Shown here: in pieces, positions 59,705 to 64,000 of the stretch
Position numbering within the stretch: position 1 is the stretch's first letter
How the letters are laid out: every line of letters starts with the position of its first letter
NCBI RefSeq assembly: GCF_012113595.1
Contig: NZ_CP050831.1
Location: 6,718,183 to 6,782,182, forward strand
Reading direction: 5' to 3'
DNA length: 64,000 nucleotides
Source: Bacteroides faecium
GTDB taxonomy: Bacteria; Bacteroidota; Bacteroidia; Bacteroidales; Bacteroidaceae
Translations under genes and position numbers: made by a program
The notes under the pieces: generated by a model
Told to the model about the DNA's origin: nothing
The model's database searches: none
Seen by the model: the letters and a program-made list of their open reading frames with translations, nothing else

Positions 59705-60400
59705 CTATTTTAAAAGAATGCTATGTTTATCCAACAACTTTAGATTTTGTTGTGCTTGAATTACATAATCATCATCGGCTCGTCCTTGTAAAATCACAGT
59801 CATAAAGTCTTTATATGCCTCTTTCTCTTTGCCGGCTTTCCAATAGACATAAGCACGCCAAAAGTAACTAGATACTATTTCATATTCCTGATCAATGCAA
59901 TAATTCAAATCACTATATGCTTTATTAATGCTATCCACATACCAATAAGCAATACCTCTTTGTAGGCAAATTTCTTCCAACGCAACATCTTTAGAATCCA
60001 TTTTATCATAAAATATCACTTGGGCGCATCCATACACTTCCTGCTTTATTCTTTCTGCTGCATTAAAGTCGTCAATTGCACTTTGGTAATTGTTCAATTC
60101 TAAGTTTGCATTTCCTCTATTAAGCCAAGCCGTTATATATGTAGAATCTTGGCTTATAACATGACAATAGTCTTTTATAGCCTCAGAATATTGCTTTAAC
60201 TCAAATTTATCGGCTCCTCTATTTATATAGGCAGGTAGATACGTCGGATTATTTTGGATTAATTTATTCCAGACTATAATAGCTTCATGATACTTCTTCT
60301 GATTATCAAGACCTACTGCTTCATCAAATAATTTATTTGTTCTGGAGCAAGATAGAAATATCAATACTATTACAATAATTATGCACTTATATCTTTTCAT
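59705..60400 (-). CDS. TPR-repeat lipoprotein
   Basis: 231 residues. Lipobox LSC at Cys18. Four to five TPR units follow: AVGLDNQKKYHEAIIVWNKL, YINRGADKFELKQYSEAIKD, WLNRGNANLELNNYQSAIDD and later FWRAYVYWKAGKEKEAYKDF. TPR lipoproteins act as protein-docking platforms in the envelope. First gene of the three-lipoprotein row; partners unknown. Confidence 0.78.
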   Translation of the reverse strand: MKRYKCIIIVIVLIFLSCSRTNKLFDEAVGLDNQKKYHEAIIVWNKLIQNNPTYLPAYINRGADKFELKQYSEAIKDYCHVISQDSTYITAWLNRGNANLELNNYQSAIDDFNAAERIKQEVYGCAQVIFYDKMDSKDVALEEICLQRGIAYWYVDSINKAYSDLNYCIDQEYEIVSSYFWRAYVYWKAGKEKEAYKDFMTVILQGRADDDYVIQAQQNLKLLDKHSILLK

Positions 60401-60445
60401 AATCCGATGCCTGATTTATATCCTAAGGATTCTTTGTCTAACGTC

Positions 60446-61348
60446 TTACGCTTGATTTTTCAATTCATTCTTTCTCTTTTTCCACAACTGCCACGAATTA
60501 ATAATATTCTGCCACAACACATACGAACCCGGAGCAACAGCAGATAACGGATTGAGATAGGTATGAGCCATCCAAATAGCCAGAATCGTATTCTTCTGTC
60601 CCAATGCTTGACCGCCACTGATACGGTCATTATAGACAGAGCCGATAGTTTTCCCCAAGAAGAACTGCAAACAACAAGCTACCAAAGCTCCAATGGCAAT
60701 CATGATTTCAGTAAAGCCGTCAGCAGGGTCATTAAGTAATGAATATAATGTCTGAGCCGTCACGATGGCTAATGAAACAGCCCACAAGTAGAAAGCTAGT
60801 TCATGGTAGTTTAATAGTTTCTGATGTACTTTAGGCAGGCATTTGTTCAACAACCACGCAAGCAGGAACGGACAAATCAGCAATGGAAATACTTTGCTCA
60901 AAATAACAAAAAACGCTTGCCAAAAACTGACATCGGGATGCACTTCCACCAAAGGAAAAAGAATAGGTACGGCAATGGCTGCCCCGATATTAGCAAGTAG
61001 TGTATAAGTAGTCAGACTTGCTGCACTACCACCCAACTTGGAAGTTATCACCGCAGCAGCCGTAGCCGTCGGGCAAATAATACAAACCATCACACCTTCC
61101 GCTACAATCTTATCAAAACGGTAAAGCAGCAGATAAGCCGCCAACGCACCGCCAATCTGAATCAGCAACAGCCACGCATGTAGAGGTTTCGGCTTCAAGT
61201 CATGTGGAGATACCTTACAGAAAGTCAATAGCAACATCGTAAAAATAAGATAGGGAGTCAGGAAAGAAAGGCTGATGAACAGTGGATACCCCACGGCACC
61301 TACCAACATGGCAATAGGTAATGTCCAATTCTTCAAAAACTTAAGCAT
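60446..61348 (-). CDS. Bile acid:sodium symporter family transporter
   Basis: 300 residues from the ATG at 61348 (MLKFLKNWTLPIAML), supported by the promoter-like box at 61381-61374; the ATG at 61441 lies upstream of that. Nine to ten membrane helices. Blocks such as CPTATAAAVITSKLGGSAASL and SGGQALGQKNTILAIWMAHTYLNP mark the BASS/SBF-like fold with its two crossed discontinuous helices. Members move bile acids, pantoate or organic anions with sodium. In a gut species bile acids are a tempting but unproven substrate. Divergent from the amidase gene. Confidence 0.8.
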   Translation of the reverse strand: MLKFLKNWTLPIAMLVGAVGYPLFISLSFLTPYLIFTMLLLTFCKVSPHDLKPKPLHAWLLLIQIGGALAAYLLLYRFDKIVAEGVMVCIICPTATAAAVITSKLGGSAASLTTYTLLANIGAAIAVPILFPLVEVHPDVSFWQAFFVILSKVFPLLICPFLLAWLLNKCLPKVHQKLLNYHELAFYLWAVSLAIVTAQTLYSLLNDPADGFTEIMIAIGALVACCLQFFLGKTIGSVYNDRISGGQALGQKNTILAIWMAHTYLNPLSAVAPGSYVLWQNIINSWQLWKKRKNELKNQA

Positions 61349-61373
61349 CGTCGTACATTTTAACTTCGAAGCG

Positions 61374-61381
61374 CAAAGTAA
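61374..61381 (-). promoter_or_regulatory. Promoter-like box of the symporter gene
   Basis: TTACTTTG on the minus strand, one mismatch to TAnnTTTG, 26 bases before the ATG at 61348. Confidence 0.4.
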
Positions 61382-61467
61382 CGGAGATTTCAGGAAAAAA
61401 GCTATCATTATACCGAAAAAAAACACAAAACTTAATGGCAAATAATGAGTTTTCTACAAATTTCTAC

Positions 61468-61475
61468 TACATTTG
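61468..61475 (+). promoter_or_regulatory. Amidase promoter -7 box
   Basis: TACATTTG, 16 bases before the ATG at 61491. It covers the alternative TTG start at 61473, which is therefore rejected. Confidence 0.6.
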
Positions 61476-61490
61476 CACCGTGTTACAAAT

Positions 61491-62747
61491 ATGAAACTGA
61501 ATAGACCATACATAGTATATATATGCATTTGCCTCTGGCTACTTTTTCTACCCTCATGTACCAGCCATTTATGGGGGAAAGACTTTGTAGTAGTTATTGA
61601 CGCCGGACACGGCGGACATGACCCCGGAGCCATAGGCAAAACAGCCAAAGAGAAGAACATAAATCTGAACGTTGCCCTGAAAGTGGGGAACCTGATAAAA
61701 AGAAACTGCGACGACGTCAAAGTGATTTACACCCGCAGCAAAGATGTCTTCATCCCACTGGCACGACGGGCAGAAATCGCGAACAACGCGAAGGCTGACC
61801 TCTTTATTTCTATCCACACCAACGCATTGGCAAACAACCGCACAGCAAAAGGTGCATCTACCTGGACACTGGGTCTTGCCAAATCAGACGCCAACCTGGA
61901 AGTTGCGAAACGGGAGAACTCCGTAATTCTCTATGAAAGCGATTATCAGACACGATATGCCGGCTTCAATCCGAACTCCGCAGAATCTTATATCATATTT
62001 GAATTTATGCAGGATAAGTATATGGAACAGAGCGTACATCTTGCGTCACTGATGCAAAAACAATTCCGTCACACCTGTAAACGGGCAGACCGCGGAGTGC
62101 ATCAAGCGGGATTCCTTGTCCTGAAAGCAAGTGCGATGCCGAGCATACTGATAGAACTAGGATTCATCTCTACCCCTGAGGAAGAGCGTTATCTGAGTTC
62201 CGAAGCAGGAGCCTCAACTATGGCAAAAGGTATTTATCATGCTTTCCTGAATTATAAAAGAGAACACGAGATACGCCTAACGGGAGTCAGCAAGACGATT
62301 ATTCCGACTGAACGGGAAGAAAACGATGCTCCGGCAATTGCACAAAAAGACACAGAAAGCGTGACAGCCCCTCAGCAGAAGGAATTGTTGGCAGAAGCCA
62401 AGACAAAACCTGCTTCAGTAACAAAAACGACAACAAACCGTCCGATTGCGTCTCAAAGCACAACCAATGACAGTGAAATTACGTTTAAGATACAGATACT
62501 CACCTCTTCCAAACCTCTCGCCAAAAACGACAAGCGGTTGAAAGGCCTGAAAGATGTGGATTACTATAAGGAAAAGGGCATATACAAATATACGTATGGC
62601 GCTTCCGGCGATTATAACAAAGTGCTGCGTACAAAGCGCACCATTACGCCACAATTTAAGGATGCTTTCATCATCGCTTTCCGAAACGGGGAAAAAATGA
62701 ACGTCAACGAAGCGATTGCCGAATTTAAAAAGAGAAGAAATAAATAA
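61491..62747 (+). CDS. N-acetylmuramoyl-L-alanine amidase (Amidase_3)
   Basis: 418 residues. Signal peptide, with a possible lipobox PSC. The Amidase_3 domain (about 30-250) shows the zinc ligands: His in VVIDAGHGGHDPGAIG, Glu in KEKNINLNVALKV, His in FISIHTNA and the catalytic Glu in SILIELGFISTPEEERYL. The C-terminal part (about 330-418) with FKIQILTSSKPLAKNDKRL and KGIYKYTYGASGDY is a SPOR-like domain, which would bring it to the division site by binding denuded peptidoglycan. It cuts the peptide from MurNAc during cell separation. The MCE protein gene follows after nine bases. Confidence 0.92.
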   Translation: MKLNRPYIVYICICLWLLFLPSCTSHLWGKDFVVVIDAGHGGHDPGAIGKTAKEKNINLNVALKVGNLIKRNCDDVKVIYTRSKDVFIPLARRAEIANNAKADLFISIHTNALANNRTAKGASTWTLGLAKSDANLEVAKRENSVILYESDYQTRYAGFNPNSAESYIIFEFMQDKYMEQSVHLASLMQKQFRHTCKRADRGVHQAGFLVLKASAMPSILIELGFISTPEEERYLSSEAGASTMAKGIYHAFLNYKREHEIRLTGVSKTIIPTEREENDAPAIAQKDTESVTAPQQKELLAEAKTKPASVTKTTTNRPIASQSTTNDSEITFKIQILTSSKPLAKNDKRLKGLKDVDYYKEKGIYKYTYGASGDYNKVLRTKRTITPQFKDAFIIAFRNGEKMNVNEAIAEFKKRRNK

Positions 62748-62756
62748 AAAGATAAA

Positions 62757-63650
62757 ATGAAGTACATTACAAAAGAAGTCAGAATAGGTATTGCAGGTAT
62801 CATTGCACTATGCGTGCTTGTTTATGGGATTAACTGGCTGAAAGGGATACATATGTTTCAACCTTCCAGCTATTTCTATGCCAAATTTCAGAACGTGAAC
62901 GGACTGACCAAGTCGAGCCCGGTGTTTGCGGATGGTGTTCGTGTAGGTATTGTACGTGACATCTATTATGATTATGCCAATCCCGGAAATGTAGTGGTGG
63001 AAGTCGAACTGGATACAGAACTACGTATCCCGAAAGGAAGTACTGCCGAACTGGTATCCGAACTGATGGGCGGTGTGCGCATGAACATACTGCTTGCCAA
63101 TAACCCGCGCGAAAGATATGCCGTAGGCGATACAATCCCCGGCAAACTGAATAACGGAATGATGGAAAGTGCGGCGAAACTCATCCCGAAGGTTGAGGAA
63201 ATGCTTCCGAAACTGGACTCCATCCTTATCTCACTGAACAACATCTTAGGAGACAAGAGCATCCCTGCTACTTTACACTCAATAGAAACAACCACAGCCA
63301 ACCTGGCAGTAGTCAGTTCGCAAGTGAAAGGACTTATGAGCAACGATATTCCGCAGCTCACCAGCAAGCTGAATACAATCGGGGACAACTTCATAGCTAT
63401 CAGCGGTAACCTGAAAGAAGTGGACTATGCAGCCACTTTCAAAAAAATAGACGAAACGCTGGCTAACGTAAAAATACTTACAGAGAAATTGAACAGCAAA
63501 GATAATACCCTCGGACTGCTCTTTAACGACCCGACTTTATACAATAATTTGAACGCTACAACTGAAAACGCAGCGAGCTTATTGGAAGACCTGAAAGAGC
63601 ATCCGAAACGCTATGTTCACTTCTCATTATTCGGTAAGAAAGATAAGTAG
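62757..63650 (+). CDS. MlaD/MCE-domain lipid-transport protein
   Basis: 297 residues. One N-terminal membrane helix (about 8-28), then the MCE domain (about 38-115: FYAKFQNVNGLTKSSPVFAD, GVRVGIVRDIYYD, KGSTAELVSELMGGVRMNIL), followed by a long helical part with heptad character (SIPATLHSIETTTANLAVVS and later). It would sit in the inner membrane and bridge lipids across the periplasm with an MlaEF-type ABC transporter, which is not in this window. Start nine bases after the amidase, so co-transcription is likely. Confidence 0.9.
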   Translation: MKYITKEVRIGIAGIIALCVLVYGINWLKGIHMFQPSSYFYAKFQNVNGLTKSSPVFADGVRVGIVRDIYYDYANPGNVVVEVELDTELRIPKGSTAELVSELMGGVRMNILLANNPRERYAVGDTIPGKLNNGMMESAAKLIPKVEEMLPKLDSILISLNNILGDKSIPATLHSIETTTANLAVVSSQVKGLMSNDIPQLTSKLNTIGDNFIAISGNLKEVDYAATFKKIDETLANVKILTEKLNSKDNTLGLLFNDPTLYNNLNATTENAASLLEDLKEHPKRYVHFSLFGKKDK

Positions 63651-64000
63651 CATTTTACCGTTATATAGATTTCATCTAAATAACGAAGCATTTCGAAAAG
63701 CGTGTCATTGCTTCTCAAATGTCTATCTACAAACCGAAATAATATTCCCGTACAAACGTACAAATGGAAGAAAAATGAACAGTATTTCATGCATAACAGT
63801 TTAGAATACAGATACTTATAATTTTGCAAGAGTGGATTAACATATAGTGTTCTGTCAGATGTATATAAGTCATTGAAAGTAAACACATTATTGTTCTCAC
63901 GAAAAAAACAAGAAAAAGCAGATTTGTTTTTTCGGAATAAGATTCCCAATTTTGCAAACGTAGAAGTTTTGCTTAATTAATAAATGTATTAAAAGTCACT
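63651..64000. other. Gene-free right end with a promoter-like box
   Basis: No convincing gene in the last 350 bases. TAATTTTG at 63819-63826 matches the promoter -7 box and may serve a gene beyond the window. GAAGCA and TGCTTC near 63683-63714 could form a small hairpin after the MCE gene. Confidence 0.45.

Noticed and set aside
61473..61491. TTG start of the amidase at 61473
   Set aside because: The TTG is part of the promoter box TACATTTG; the ATG at 61491 is downstream of the expected transcript start and gives a normal signal peptide.
63617..63949. 110-residue minus-strand frame at the right end
   Set aside because: It overlaps the end of the MCE gene, is rich in Phe, Tyr, Cys and Leu as expected of AT-rich non-coding DNA, and has no family features.

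Overview
The window is chromosomal DNA from a gut Bacteroides, probably of the B. thetaiotaomicron/ovatus group. Three things point there. Almost every promoter I can place has the phylum's -7 box TAnnTTTG, in four cases with TTTG exactly 20 bases upstream. Many lipoproteins carry a Cys followed by acidic residues. The gene content (fkp, DUF1343/NamZ, DUF3874-type VapE plus a long HU protein, BtuG-type surface propellers) is typical of the genus. The species is inferred, not shown.

Layout. 1-11.5 kb is a vitamin B12 capture locus: a leucine-rich surface protein (cut by the window edge), a beta-propeller lipoprotein, BtuG, BtuB, BtuF, BtuC and BtuD on the plus strand, converging on a two-gene lipoprotein operon on the minus strand that sits behind a clear cobalamin riboswitch. 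A second, diverged cobalamin riboswitch at 11.6-11.8 kb points the other way, toward a broken DUF2284 gene. 12.5-22 kb holds two MATE exporters, a Crp-like gene with an in-frame stop, a large hybrid sensor kinase, a regulator with an alpha-CTD-like end preceded by a structured RNA candidate (6S-like), an AAA_14/DUF4143 ATPase behind twin palindromic operators, and a Cys-rich small protein. 22-26.4 kb is the housekeeping operon lysS-gpsA-pgi. 26.4-28.7 kb has two unknown secreted proteins and a HAD phosphatase.

28.8-34.6 kb is a four-gene accessory cluster: transglutaminase-like lipoprotein, O-antigen-ligase-like membrane protein with TPR tail, HExxH lipoprotein and a small secreted partner. 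I consider it one of the best candidates for an undescribed system. A 1.1-kb gene-free stretch rich in palindromes follows, then fkp (L-fucose salvage), a 36-residue membrane peptide, a small lipoprotein and tRNA-Arg(CCG). 40-46.5 kb is core: asnA, ung, lptD, an HD hydrolase and NamZ. 46.5-50.7 kb is a BRO / VapE-type primase-helicase / HU cassette bracketed by related inverted repeats. 50.8-60.4 kb is accessory: a TPM-domain protein with Cys motifs, an IS66-derived relic sitting in a broken mmcQ copy, the intact mmcQ, and a run of unknown lipoproteins, a YD-repeat-like protein and TPR lipoproteins. 60.4-63.65 kb has a bile-acid/sodium-symporter-family protein, a cell-wall amidase and an MlaD-type MCE protein.

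How the parts work together: BtuG and the other surface lipoproteins would capture corrinoid, BtuB imports it through the outer membrane, BtuF hands it to BtuCD, and at least the minus-strand lipoproteins are shut off by cobalamin. All functions are assigned from sequence motifs by eye; no database search was run.
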